Assembly (NCBI GenBank): GCA_031292355.1
Contig: JARLHI010000048.1
Location: 124,001 to 188,000, forward strand
DNA: 64,000 nucleotides
Origin: Candidatus Obscuribacterales bacterium
GTDB lineage: Bacteria; Cyanobacteriota; Vampirovibrionia; Obscuribacterales; Obscuribacteraceae
Direction: 5' to 3'
In this document: piece by piece, positions 43,009 to 52,094 of the stretch
Position numbering within the stretch: position 1 is the first letter of the stretch
Layout of the letters: every line of letters starts with the position of its first letter
Position numbers and translations under genes: made by a program
The notes under the pieces: model-generated
The model's database searches: none
What the model was told of the DNA's origin: nothing
Seen by the model: the letters and a program-made list of their open reading frames with translations, nothing else

Positions 43009-45729
43009 CTACATTACGGCCGGTATTTTCTGCATCAAGATGCATTCAACAAGAGCTTGAACAAATGTTGGATCGTACTTTTTGCCAGCTTCTTCGACGA
43101 TTTTATTCTGAGCATCGATAGGCTTCATGCCAGGACCGTACTTCATCGGACTGACCATACAGTGATAACCATTAGCCAGAGCAATCACACGCGCTTCAAC
43201 AGGGATTTCATTACCTTTTAAACCCTGCGGATAACCTTCGCCATTGAATTCTTCTCGGTGCGTGCCAACAATTGGCACAAGTGGCTTCAAATCTGGGAAC
43301 GAATCCAATAATTCAGCTCCTGCCATAGGAAGTCCCATCACAGTAAGCAGCTCGTTATCGTCGAGAGCTTCATCCAGTTTTTGCAGCAGCGATGCCGGAG
43401 AGCCTAATTTACCCACATCATGAACGAGCGCGGCCTGACGAATCAAATCTATTTGCTCTTTCGATAGGTGCGCTTGCTCGGCGATGGCCACTGCGTATTT
43501 TGCGGTTTGCATGGCATGACCATTGACAAACGCATCCTTACTTTCGATTTCATTCAACCAGCCATCAATGCGCCCGAGAACTCTCATGTCTAAACCGGGA
43601 GTGCTGAATACGTAATCGCTTCTCTCGTTCGAAGCATCCATCAAAGCCTTAAGCTTCATTGTTGCCTCTTCATCGTTCATCGCGGGCTTAGATTGTGCTG
43701 GAGGTGCAGGCGATGCGCCATCAGCTTTTTCCTCAGAAGAACCTGGTGCGGACGCATCGCCGCCGCCAAGCATGCCTTTCTTCTTATTGAACAAACCGCT
43801 TGAACTTGAGGCTCTGGCTTTGCCAATCATTTTGCCACCAAGCCCGCCACGGGCAGGAGTATTGGCTGGAGCGGCGATGGCGTCAAGATTGCCCCATCCA
43901 CCGCCATCACCTGGCGGAGCTGCCGATGGAGCTGAAGGTGTACCGATGGCGTCTAAATCGGCTATTGAAATTGAAGCAGAAGCCGCAGGAGCGGCGGCTG
44001 GCGCTGGTGGAACAGGAGCAGCTGGTGCTTCCTGAACCGGCACTGGCGGTGGTGCCACACTCGCTGTAGCGTCGGCAGTGAGAGACTCACTTGGCGTTGC
44101 CTGCACTCCCTTGAGCTTATCCCATGTCGTATCAGCATCGTCGCGACCACGACTGACTCGGCCCGGACGCAAGCGGGGAGCAGCCTGGGGTGCCTCGACG
44201 CCAGTGGGATTGGTCGGGGTGCCACCGACTTCGACATCGCCAACACCAAATTCGTAATCGCCGAATTCTAAATCGCTATAAGGGTCACGTTCTGCGGCAC
44301 CAGGGGTGGTGCCAGCTCCAGGATTAGCTTGAGGCGCAGCAGGAGCCGATGGCATAGCAGGAGCGTTTGCAACCATGCCTGGCGGTGGCGCGAATGTTGC
44401 TGGCGGCTGCGCCTGCGATGAGGTGGCTGGCGCCGGCCCAGCCCATTTCTGCACTGGTGATATTACCGGTTGTCCGTCAACTGTTGGCCTAGCAGGTGGC
44501 GCGGCTTGTACGGGCGCTGCCTGAGAGGAAGCGGCTGGAGACGGCGCCGCGGCTGGAGGTGGGGCAAATGTTGTCGCCGGAGCAGGTGGGGCAGGTGGGG
44601 CAACTGGAGTCGCTGGAGTATTTGGTGGAGTTGCCGGAGTTGGCGTCTTGGGAGATTGCAACGCCCCCTTATTCGCTGGAGCCGCTGGCGCCGCGGGCTT
44701 CGGTTTAGGCGCAGCCTGCCTGGAGGACGGTATAACCTGTTGTCCAAGAGCACCTTTGAGAGCGCGTCTGACATTGTCGATTTTGGCATAGGCATCGTCA
44801 CCATGCACTTCTTGTGCTGGGGCTACGATGCGCTGATGCAATTGCATGATTGGTTCGCGGGCGCGCTTTTCAGCGGGCAATTTAACTAAGGCCTCGGCTA
44901 CTTTATCGGCAACGTTTTGCACCATGTCGACTTCGCCACGCGTCCAGGCACGCCTATAATCGCATTGCTGCAAGATGACGCAACCATGAATTCCTTGCGA
45001 ACTTCGCAAAGCTACGCCCAGTAGTGACTTCACTCCAATAAATTGCAATTCTTCTTGTACTGGCGAAACATAAGAGTTTTGCTGCCCTTCATAAAAATGC
45101 AAAGGCACACTCGACAAAAGAGTCTGAGCGATTACTGGCGAGTCAGTCGTCGGCCACAAATAATCCTGACAGCTCTGAACCTGGTCTTGTTGCCAGAACT
45201 CAAAGCATTTCCAACCAGCCTGATTATCGTCTGTACAAATGAAAAGGCAGCGACTGGACTGCAGTACCTTGCCGAGGATGTTCACGACCATAAAGAGAGC
45301 GTCGCCTATTCCCAATGAATAAGCCATCAAATTGCCGATTTCGACTAAAAACGTCTCTCTGAATGTGTCTCTTTGAACCACATCATTAATTTGAGCGTGG
45401 CGCACAATGTCGCTCATCTCGCCCAGAATGCCGCGAATCGCATTGACTTCTTGTTGAGCAACTTCTCGGCGCCTGCTAATGCTGAACGCTCCAAGAGTTC
45501 TGCCGTGCAGCATCAGTGGCAAAGTCACGCTAGGTAATCCAGCCAAATCGTCGTCGTCGTCGCCTGGGACCTTATACTCGCAAATTGAAGTGCTATTAAC
45601 ATCCAGCGGATTGCTCAGCATAATCTGGCAGGAATCGGCGCCAAAAGACTCGCCTAATTCCTTAACGGTCGTTTCGAGAATTCGCTTTAAATCTCTTACG
45701 CCACTTAATTTCTGCACCAGATCGGTCAT
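43009..45729 (-). CDS. GAF-domain protein with degenerate HD-GYP domain
   Basis: 906 residues. Two GAF-like sensor regions occupy about 1-300 (first near 18-115, second near 125-300). A long Pro/Ala linker spans about 330-690. An HD-GYP-like phosphodiesterase domain follows (about 725-906): helix H in NGHAMQTAKYAVAIAEQ, HDVGKLGSPASLLQKLD, then THREEFNGEGYPQGLKGNE and VIALANGYHCMVSP. Canonical HD-GYP has HHE and D-x-(Y/F)-DA at the last two sites; here they read HRE and NGYHC, so metal binding may be weakened. HD-GYP enzymes hydrolyse cyclic di-GMP; this one may act as a sensor or receptor instead. Confidence 0.85.
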   Translation of the reverse strand: MTDLVQKLSGVRDLKRILETTVKELGESFGADSCQIMLSNPLDVNSTSICEYKVPGDDDDDLAGLPSVTLPLMLHGRTLGAFSISRRREVAQQEVNAIRGILGEMSDIVRHAQINDVVQRDTFRETFLVEIGNLMAYSLGIGDALFMVVNILGKVLQSSRCLFICTDDNQAGWKCFEFWQQDQVQSCQDYLWPTTDSPVIAQTLLSSVPLHFYEGQQNSYVSPVQEELQFIGVKSLLGVALRSSQGIHGCVILQQCDYRRAWTRGEVDMVQNVADKVAEALVKLPAEKRAREPIMQLHQRIVAPAQEVHGDDAYAKIDNVRRALKGALGQQVIPSSRQAAPKPKPAAPAAPANKGALQSPKTPTPATPPNTPATPVAPPAPPAPATTFAPPPAAAPSPAASSQAAPVQAAPPARPTVDGQPVISPVQKWAGPAPATSSQAQPPATFAPPPGMVANAPAMPSAPAAPQANPGAGTTPGAAERDPYSDLEFGDYEFGVGDVEVGGTPTNPTGVEAPQAAPRLRPGRVSRGRDDADTTWDKLKGVQATPSESLTADATASVAPPPVPVQEAPAAPVPPAPAAAPAASASISIADLDAIGTPSAPSAAPPGDGGGWGNLDAIAAPANTPARGGLGGKMIGKARASSSSGLFNKKKGMLGGGDASAPGSSEEKADGASPAPPAQSKPAMNDEEATMKLKALMDASNERSDYVFSTPGLDMRVLGRIDGWLNEIESKDAFVNGHAMQTAKYAVAIAEQAHLSKEQIDLIRQAALVHDVGKLGSPASLLQKLDEALDDNELLTVMGLPMAGAELLDSFPDLKPLVPIVGTHREEFNGEGYPQGLKGNEIPVEARVIALANGYHCMVSPMKYGPGMKPIDAQNKIVEEAGKKYDPTFVQALVECILMQKIPAVM

Positions 45730-45903
45730 CTGAGCTTTTCTACTTTTTCCTCAGGATGTCGCCATTTCCATAATTTCGCGATCAGTCTCTAAATCTTATG
45801 AGAGCCGCCATTGCCCCAATTTACGACTTATTTATTAGTATCCCAAAATTATGACCGAATAAACCGTTTCAAGGACAAAAAAATTGGCTCACGCGGCTGA
45901 TAA

Positions 45904-46449
45904 TCAGGGACCAGGCTGTAAAGCGTCCATCTTCTTTGCAGCCAACTGAAAGACTTCAACCACATTCTTGGCAAGCAACAGGTCAGCCATCTCGCCCAAT
46001 GAAACCCAGCGCGATTCATGCACTTCAGCATTTTGCACGAGAACTGGCAGCTGCAAAAGTGGATCCAGTTCCACGCCAGCCATTACTGGTCGGCAGAGAT
46101 ACACAATATCAAAGTGGTATATGTCCTGCGCCTTTTCGCGCGCCCGAACTACATGGGTGCACAGCGGATTGGGCAACAGAAAAGCATCAGCATCGCCTGT
46201 ATCTGGCAATTCATCCGTCAAAACCTCAACGAGCACACCAGTTTCTTCCAGAACCTCACGAATAGCCCCTTCATGCGGAAGCTCGTCAATTTCCACATGT
46301 CCACCAGGCGGCAACCAGGCGCCAATGCGCTTATGATGAATGAGCAAAGTGTGACCTTTTGCAATTATTACGGCACTTACCGTCAGATGCTGGGGTAAGT
46401 TGTGCCGTTTGGGCATTGTATGAATAGAAAAAGATTTGGAAAAAGGCAT
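45904..46449 (-). CDS. Nudix hydrolase
   Basis: About 181 residues. The full Nudix box is visible as GGHVEIDELPHEGAIREVLEETGVL (positions about 46245-46319; key G, E, REVLEETG). Nudix enzymes split nucleoside diphosphates linked to another moiety; the substrate is not predictable. Downstream NAEVHESRWVSLGEM is a usual family element. Start options are GTG 46503, ATG 46449 and ATG 46416; none has a clear Shine-Dalgarno. Confidence 0.88.
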   Translation of the reverse strand: MPFSKSFSIHTMPKRHNLPQHLTVSAVIIAKGHTLLIHHKRIGAWLPPGGHVEIDELPHEGAIREVLEETGVLVEVLTDELPDTGDADAFLLPNPLCTHVVRAREKAQDIYHFDIVYLCRPVMAGVELDPLLQLPVLVQNAEVHESRWVSLGEMADLLLAKNVVEVFQLAAKKMDALQPGP

Positions 46450-46593
46450 ACCCGAGTTTAACCCATTTAAAGTCGAATCGAAATCGGCACTGCCAGCATC
46501 CACTCTCTAATGACATCACCGAGACTGACCAGGAAAAAAATGCAACACTGTATAGACTGCAGCAATCGAACTAATGGAGTCGAATAAACAGCA

Positions 46594-47274
46594 GTGGATT
46601 TAACCGAGATCAGCAATCAAATAGCCAGCGTTGCGGCCAATTATAGTTACAAGCAGCCGCCAGATATTTTGATTCAAATTCAGAATGCGGTGCAGAGTCT
46701 TTTGCGCTTCATTCATGACTTTTTGGCAGCATGGCACATAGACCTACAAGTCATGAGCGATACGCGCATGGCCAGCAATGTCATGCAAATCCTCCTCTGG
46801 ATAGCTGGTGCGATCTGCTTGATTCTGTTTATCTGGGCTATGTGGGGACGCCTCAATCAACTCCAACACCATGCTCAACTGGCGCGCAAGGGTCAAAGTG
46901 CAATCAACGAAATTCTGGACTCTGCCGGATGGAAAGAACAGGCGCAGTCACTTGCAGCTCAAGAGAAATGGCGAGAAGCCTGTCGGGCTGTTTATTTTGC
47001 CTGCCTGCGTAAGATGGATGAAAGCAAAATTCTGGAGTATTCACCCAGTCGTAGTAACTACGAATACTTTTACTCACTGACACGCAAACCCATAATTGCA
47101 AAAGATTTTCGCAGACTGGCTAATCTAGTCGAAGCAGTCTGGTTTGGCAAACGTACTGCCACACAAGAAGATTTCGAGGAAGTTAACAGTCTTTTGTCAG
47201 GCATCGAAAAAGAATGCGCACTACATATTGAAAGCACGAATTTAGCAGCCGACCTTACCGGTGGTGCTACATAA
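46594..47274 (+). CDS. DUF4129-type membrane protein
   Basis: 226 residues from GTG 46594. One transmembrane helix (IAGAICLILFIWAMWG) follows an N-terminal exported region. The cytosolic C-terminal part has the DUF4129 pattern: WREACRAVYFACLRKMDES, then SNYEYFYSLTRKP, then LVEAVWFGKRTATQEDFEEV. DUF4129 proteins co-occur with MoxR, DUF58 and DUF4350 genes. The next gene starts immediately after its stop. Confidence 0.78.
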   Translation: MDLTEISNQIASVAANYSYKQPPDILIQIQNAVQSLLRFIHDFLAAWHIDLQVMSDTRMASNVMQILLWIAGAICLILFIWAMWGRLNQLQHHAQLARKGQSAINEILDSAGWKEQAQSLAAQEKWREACRAVYFACLRKMDESKILEYSPSRSNYEYFYSLTRKPIIAKDFRRLANLVEAVWFGKRTATQEDFEEVNSLLSGIEKECALHIESTNLAADLTGGAT

Positions 47275-48510
47275 ATGAGTGTGGAAAAAGAAAAATTCTA
47301 TTTTCGTTTGCAGCTGGTGGCTTTCGTCATAATCAGTACGCTTGCTGTTTTTGCAGGTATTGGATTTGACGCAGAACTGGAAAAGTACCTCCCTGAATCT
47401 CAACCGCTTGCTTCAATTTTCAATAAACGCCCGAGTGGGCTCAGTGGACTCTTCGAGATCGCTGAGAGCGTTGGCGTTAGTTGCGCCGCGTGGCTGTCTC
47501 CATACCGAGAATTGAAGAAAAAAACCGGAATGCTGGTGATTATTGCGCCCAGCGATTCACTTAAGGATTTCGAAGCAGAACAAATTCTTGCGTGGGTAGG
47601 AAAAGGAAACCGCTTGCTTTATCTAGATCGCTTCGACTTTAAAATGTTTCGTCGTTTGCTCGAAAGAATTGACATCGAAATTACAGATGGCAAAGAACTG
47701 ACGAATTTCCCCATTTCGGTGAATGAAAAAAACGAGAGTCAGCCAGAATTTTCGCACGTCAGCCAACTACATATCACCGCAGATAACCGCATCAAAGGCG
47801 GCACGCCTCTCGTTGAAGACAGAGGCGGGGCATTGTTGACAGAACTGACTCACGGCAAGGGCAAAATTTATCTTGGCACCATCCCTACTTTCTGCTCGAA
47901 CCGACTACTTTCCGACAAGAATTACTGGTCAAACTTCCAATTCATAGTCAACATATTTCGCGCTCAAAAAGGCGACGTCATTTTTGATGAGCATTGTCAC
48001 GGCTTCTCAGAATCTGACAATGTCTTTGGCTTTCTCGCCAGGCGCACTCCGGGACTTGTTTTTTGGCAGGTTATTTTGATTTTGGCGCTTTTTATCTGGA
48101 GCCAATCGAGACGATTTGGTCGTTTGAGAAAAGCAGACACACCGCGAAAAATTTCCAGTCTTGAATATATCAACGGCTTGTCTAACACTTATCGTCGCGC
48201 GAAAGCAAACATTGCTGTTCTCGAAATTATTTTCCAGAACTTCAAAATCCGCTTGTGTAAAAACAATGGCATCAACCCAGGCGAAAGCGATGAGCAGATT
48301 ATCGAACAGCTGAATTCGTCGACAAAGTCATCAATTGACAAAAACAACGATGAGATAGCGCGACTGTTTGCCTCTGTGGCAAATTATATGCAATCGAAAC
48401 ATTTGACCGATAAGCAACTCAAAGAAGTCGTCGTTGAATGCGACAAGATCAATCAAACTAATACTTTGGCAGTAGCGTCTCCCCACAAAAAGGAAATGAA
48501 ACGAAGATGA
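47275..48510 (+). CDS. DUF4350-type membrane protein
   Basis: 411 residues. One N-terminal helix (LQLVAFVIISTLAVFAGIGF), an extracytoplasmic domain (VIIAPSDSLKDFEAEQILAW and DVIFDEHCHGF), a second helix (FWQVILILALFIWSQSRR) and a cytosolic tail with RFGRLRKADTPRKISSLEYI, as in DUF4350. It overlaps the MoxR gene by 4 bp (ATGA). Function is not established for the family beyond its MoxR association. Confidence 0.8.
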   Translation: MSVEKEKFYFRLQLVAFVIISTLAVFAGIGFDAELEKYLPESQPLASIFNKRPSGLSGLFEIAESVGVSCAAWLSPYRELKKKTGMLVIIAPSDSLKDFEAEQILAWVGKGNRLLYLDRFDFKMFRRLLERIDIEITDGKELTNFPISVNEKNESQPEFSHVSQLHITADNRIKGGTPLVEDRGGALLTELTHGKGKIYLGTIPTFCSNRLLSDKNYWSNFQFIVNIFRAQKGDVIFDEHCHGFSESDNVFGFLARRTPGLVFWQVILILALFIWSQSRRFGRLRKADTPRKISSLEYINGLSNTYRRAKANIAVLEIIFQNFKIRLCKNNGINPGESDEQIIEQLNSSTKSSIDKNNDEIARLFASVANYMQSKHLTDKQLKEVVVECDKINQTNTLAVASPHKKEMKRR

Positions 48511-49454
48511 CCAATCTCATAGTGAAAGTATTCGGCGATTTAAAACAACATCTCAATCAAACCATCGTCGGTCAAGAGATTGTCATCGACCAATTACTGG
48601 TGGCCTTGCTTGCAGAAGGGCATGTACTGCTCGAAGGCGTGCCCGGCACTGCCAAGACTTCGCTCATGAAAACTCTTGCGTGTTTAATTGGTGCCGAATT
48701 CGGTCGGGTACAGCTGACACCAGATATGCTACCGTCAGATATTATCGGTACAAGCATTTATGATCTTCAGAACAAAAATTTTACAGTAAAGAAAGGTCCG
48801 ATTTTTACCAGTCTTCTTCTAGCCGACGAAATCAATCGCACACCTCCTAAGACTCAGTCCGCCTTGCTTGAAGCCATGGAAGAAAGGCAGGTTACTCTCG
48901 ATGGTCACACGCACAAATTGCCCGAATTATTTATGGTGGTGGCAACTCAAAACCCGGTGGAATTTGAAGGCACGTATCCGCTGCCTGAAGCGCAGTTAGA
49001 TCGATTCATGCTCAAGATTTTAATTGGTTATCCCTCTGGCGACGCAGAACGGCAGATGCTCAAGAACTGGCAACAAGGACTTTACGGCAAACAAGCCCCT
49101 CGCCTGGATCCAGTTACTACAGCAGACGAAATTATTTCATGCAGAAAATCATTGGACTCTGTTCGAGTCGACGACAGTATTTTGACCTATTTAATGGAAT
49201 TGGTACAAAAATCTCGCTCAATTTCAGACCTCAGTCTGGGCGCCAGTCCACGTGCTGCACTCAGCTGGCTCGCGGCAGCCAAAGCACACGCAGCGATAGA
49301 AGGCAAAGATTTTGTTACACCGGACAATGTGAAATTCGTTGCCGAACCAGTTCTGCGGCACCGACTGATTCTGACAGCCGAATCCGAATTAGACGGCGTA
49401 ACGATGAGTCAGGTCATTACAAATTTGCTCAGACAAATTCCTGTGCCGCGTTAA
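48507..49454 (+). CDS. MoxR-family AAA+ ATPase
   Basis: 315 residues. Walker A is GVPGTAKTS, Walker B LLADEINRTPPKTQSALLEA, sensor 1 VVATQNPVEFEGTYPLPEAQ and the arginine finger region LDRFML. MoxR ATPases act as chaperones for metal-enzyme or cell-envelope complexes, usually with DUF58 and DUF4129 partners. Here DUF4129 and DUF4350 are upstream, and DUF58 is separate at 55098. Confidence 0.93.
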   Translation: MTNLIVKVFGDLKQHLNQTIVGQEIVIDQLLVALLAEGHVLLEGVPGTAKTSLMKTLACLIGAEFGRVQLTPDMLPSDIIGTSIYDLQNKNFTVKKGPIFTSLLLADEINRTPPKTQSALLEAMEERQVTLDGHTHKLPELFMVVATQNPVEFEGTYPLPEAQLDRFMLKILIGYPSGDAERQMLKNWQQGLYGKQAPRLDPVTTADEIISCRKSLDSVRVDDSILTYLMELVQKSRSISDLSLGASPRAALSWLAAAKAHAAIEGKDFVTPDNVKFVAEPVLRHRLILTAESELDGVTMSQVITNLLRQIPVPR

Positions 49455-49479
49455 TACCTACTATTTGATCTAGATTTTC

Positions 49480-50709
49480 TTAAGCCCTTCCAATGAAGCG
49501 AGCGCGGGGGCGAATCATGCCACCATACAATCTTTGTTCAACAGCGTGAGCGATCCACCCTGATGTTCTGCTTACAGCAAAGATCGTTGAGCCGGAGCCT
49601 GCCGGCAAATCGAGAGCGTATGAGATTGCAGCCAGCCCCACATCCAGGTTCGGTTCCTTGCCCAATTGTTCACTGACGCATTCGACTATTTCGATGAGCC
49701 TTTTCAGATGTACATTTTTACTGGATAGGGCAAGTGCTGTTTCAATCAGCAAACGTCCTCGTGGGTCGCCAGTTTCGTACAACTCAGAACCAAATCCCGG
49801 TATGCGCTCAAATTGTCTCAGGTGGTTTTTCAACCAGGCCTTTGCCGTTTTATGTGCTAGCGAGCCATGCACTATATCTTCGGTTCGTCTGCTTGCAGAA
49901 CCATGAAAGCTTCCTGTAAACGTACCGAGCGCACTAAGCAGACAAGAATACAAAGATGAATCGCAAGAGGCTGCAACGCGAGCAGCAAATGCTGATGCGT
50001 TCAACTCATGATCTGCGCAAAGCACTAAGGCGCGATTGATGACCCGTGCGCTCTCCAAAGATTCTTTGCCGGAGAGAGCATAAAGCAGCGTTTGCGCTAT
50101 AGGAAATTGTCCGCTGGACACGTATTTGTCTCGTCCTTCGCTAATACCGCAAGCGACAGCCATTGTGACCATCAACTGTCGCGCGGCATCGAAAGCATCT
50201 TCTGCAAGCAGTTTGCGATGCACCGGTTCGGTCATCTCGAGAGATGCAAGCAAAAACTTGAGCAGATCGAGTTGATCGACGTCGGACGAAATAAGCGATT
50301 TCGCCTCTTTCGGTAACATCAGTGGCTTAAGTTTAGACCAAGACTTTAGCGGTGCTGTCGTGTCCCAGATCAGTTCAGCGACCGCTTCGAAAGGCGTATC
50401 TTCGCGTGCCAATTTGAGGGCATCTTGACCGCGGTAGCGATGACCTGCGTTTGTGATCTCAGTGATGGATGACTTGATTACAGGGCCGGTCCATACTGGC
50501 GCATCGGTGTCTTTGACGCTTTTAAAGCCTCTGGAAGACTGCCGCAGTTTGATCAGATCGCTAAGGCGATAGCGTCGCTCTCGCCCTTTTTCGGCAGCAA
50601 TGCTCTCAATCAAGCCTCGGCTTGCGTATGCATACAAAGTTGCTGACTTGACCCCAAGAAAGTCCGCCGCTTGCGCGCCCGAAAGGAATTGTTCCGTGCT
50701 TTCAGTCAA
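49480..50709 (-). CDS. Citrate synthase family protein with N-terminal helix-turn-helix
   Basis: 409 residues. A MerR/excisionase-like DNA-binding start (LSGAQAADFLGVKSATLYAY, RRYRLSDLIKL) is fused to a citrate-synthase fold. ADHELNASAFAARVAA and GSFHGSASR keep two expected histidines, and LDVGLAAISYALDLPAG keeps the Asp. The loop normally GFGH reads GFGSELYETGDPRG, so an active-site His is replaced by Ser. Such HTH fusions are known in this family. Catalytic activity may be reduced, and a regulatory role for the neighbouring citrate synthase and isocitrate lyase is plausible. It lies 22 bp after a second citrate synthase gene. Confidence 0.85.
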   Translation of the reverse strand: MTESTEQFLSGAQAADFLGVKSATLYAYASRGLIESIAAEKGRERRYRLSDLIKLRQSSRGFKSVKDTDAPVWTGPVIKSSITEITNAGHRYRGQDALKLAREDTPFEAVAELIWDTTAPLKSWSKLKPLMLPKEAKSLISSDVDQLDLLKFLLASLEMTEPVHRKLLAEDAFDAARQLMVTMAVACGISEGRDKYVSSGQFPIAQTLLYALSGKESLESARVINRALVLCADHELNASAFAARVAASCDSSLYSCLLSALGTFTGSFHGSASRRTEDIVHGSLAHKTAKAWLKNHLRQFERIPGFGSELYETGDPRGRLLIETALALSSKNVHLKRLIEIVECVSEQLGKEPNLDVGLAAISYALDLPAGSGSTIFAVSRTSGWIAHAVEQRLYGGMIRPRARFIGRA

Positions 50710-50731
50710 CCTTCCTCATCTTTTCCTCATC

Positions 50732-51910
50732 CTAGTTTGCACTAATTGAAGCCTCAATCATTTTCCTCGTTGCTGTAATTGGATACGGACCGACGTATTT
50801 GGATCCTGGACGAATCAAGCGTCCGTTTGCTCTCTGCTCCTTGATGTGGGCGCACCATCCAGCTACTCGGCCTGCAGCAAAAGTGGCAGTAAATAGATTG
50901 TGCGGAATTCGCAGGGCATCCAAAAGGACCGCTGTATAAAATTCTACATTGGCCTTCAAAGGTCTGTCTGGATGCAGCCTGGCCAATAGATCGCCGGCAG
51001 CGCTTTCGACTGCTCTCGCCAGCGGCAATCTCGTTGCTGGTGAGCCAGCTTCTTCCAGGCTCGTGATCGCTCGTTCGAAAATTGCGGCGCGCGGATCGCG
51101 AACTCTGTATATGCGATGTCCCATACCCATAATGCGTTTGCCCGAGTTCACAGCGTCGACCAGCCAAGATTCTGCGTTTTCTGGACGGCCAATGGCATCT
51201 AACATCTCCAAAACCGGACCGGGAGCCCCACCATGCAAAGGACCTTTGAGAGCGCCAATGGCCGCGACAACGCAGCTAATGTTATCAGATTCGGTTGATG
51301 CCACTACGCGAGCGGCAAATGTGGAGGCATTCATACCATGATCGGACACGGTTGTGAGATAAGTATCGAGCGCCTGAATCTCGGCTTGGCTCGCGGCTTC
51401 ACCACGAATCGTTCTGAGAAAGTCTGCAGCGATGGTCAAGTCAGGATCCGGTGGGCACAGAGCCTGCCCTTTCTCCATGCGCGACCAGTTCGAAACAAAT
51501 ACTGCAATTGCGGCCGTTATATTGATGAAATCGGCACTGTCGTCAGGTCCGTCAGTTTCACTTCTTTTATGGCTTTGATTGGCTTTGTTTTCTTGACTGG
51601 GAAGAAAGCTGGTTGCTGACCGCAGTGCATCCATTGGATTTTGCTGCGACAGCAAAATCGGATGCTTCTTTAATAGATCAAACGCTTCCAGGCGCGCCTG
51701 ACCAAATCGCTTTTGCCAAGTCGCGCGTTCGCTTGACTCGTTTGACCAAAGTAATGCACAGGTTTGCTCAAGACTGGAATTGAATGCCAATTCCTCAGCG
51801 TCGCGCCCACAAATGATTAGTTTGCCGCGCTGACCATCGACTTCTGAAATTTTGGTTTCCGCAACAATGATTCCATCCAATCCGTTGTTTACGACTGCTG
51901 TGTCGACCAT
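50732..51910 (-). CDS. Citrate synthase
   Basis: 392 residues; condenses acetyl-CoA with oxaloacetate. ATG 51910 has GAGGT five bases upstream. Catalytic segments: SDHGMNASTFAARV, KGPLHGGAPG (His), GMGHRIYRVRDPR (His) and NVEFYTAVLLDAL, where the family's catalytic Asp is Glu. RVAGWCAHIKEQ closes the site. It is divergent from isocitrate lyase across a 22-bp palindrome, so the two are probably co-regulated. 2-methylcitrate synthase activity cannot be ruled out. Confidence 0.88.
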   Translation of the reverse strand: MVDTAVVNNGLDGIIVAETKISEVDGQRGKLIICGRDAEELAFNSSLEQTCALLWSNESSERATWQKRFGQARLEAFDLLKKHPILLSQQNPMDALRSATSFLPSQENKANQSHKRSETDGPDDSADFINITAAIAVFVSNWSRMEKGQALCPPDPDLTIAADFLRTIRGEAASQAEIQALDTYLTTVSDHGMNASTFAARVVASTESDNISCVVAAIGALKGPLHGGAPGPVLEMLDAIGRPENAESWLVDAVNSGKRIMGMGHRIYRVRDPRAAIFERAITSLEEAGSPATRLPLARAVESAAGDLLARLHPDRPLKANVEFYTAVLLDALRIPHNLFTATFAAGRVAGWCAHIKEQRANGRLIRPGSKYVGPYPITATRKMIEASISAN

Positions 51911-51936
51911 GAACACCTCACATTAACAAAAAAATG

Positions 51937-51958
51937 TATTGATTATCGTCAATCAATA
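51937..51958. promoter_or_regulatory. 22-bp palindrome, candidate operator
   Basis: TATTGATT (51937-51944) and AATCAATA (51951-51958) are exact reverse complements around a six-base centre (ATCGTC). It lies 27 bases before the citrate synthase start and 137 before isocitrate lyase. Its position suits a shared operator for both, possibly read by the HTH-citrate synthase. Confidence 0.6.
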
Positions 51959-52094
51959 TATCATGATCACCTCAGATTTCGAAGACAACTTTATCGCCCT
52001 AGGAATGGCTCCAGACTGACATCTGAAGCCGATATGCGCACGCCCATCAGCCCTGGCCCAATCGTCACGCCACTCAACCAGCGAGGATCTTAAA

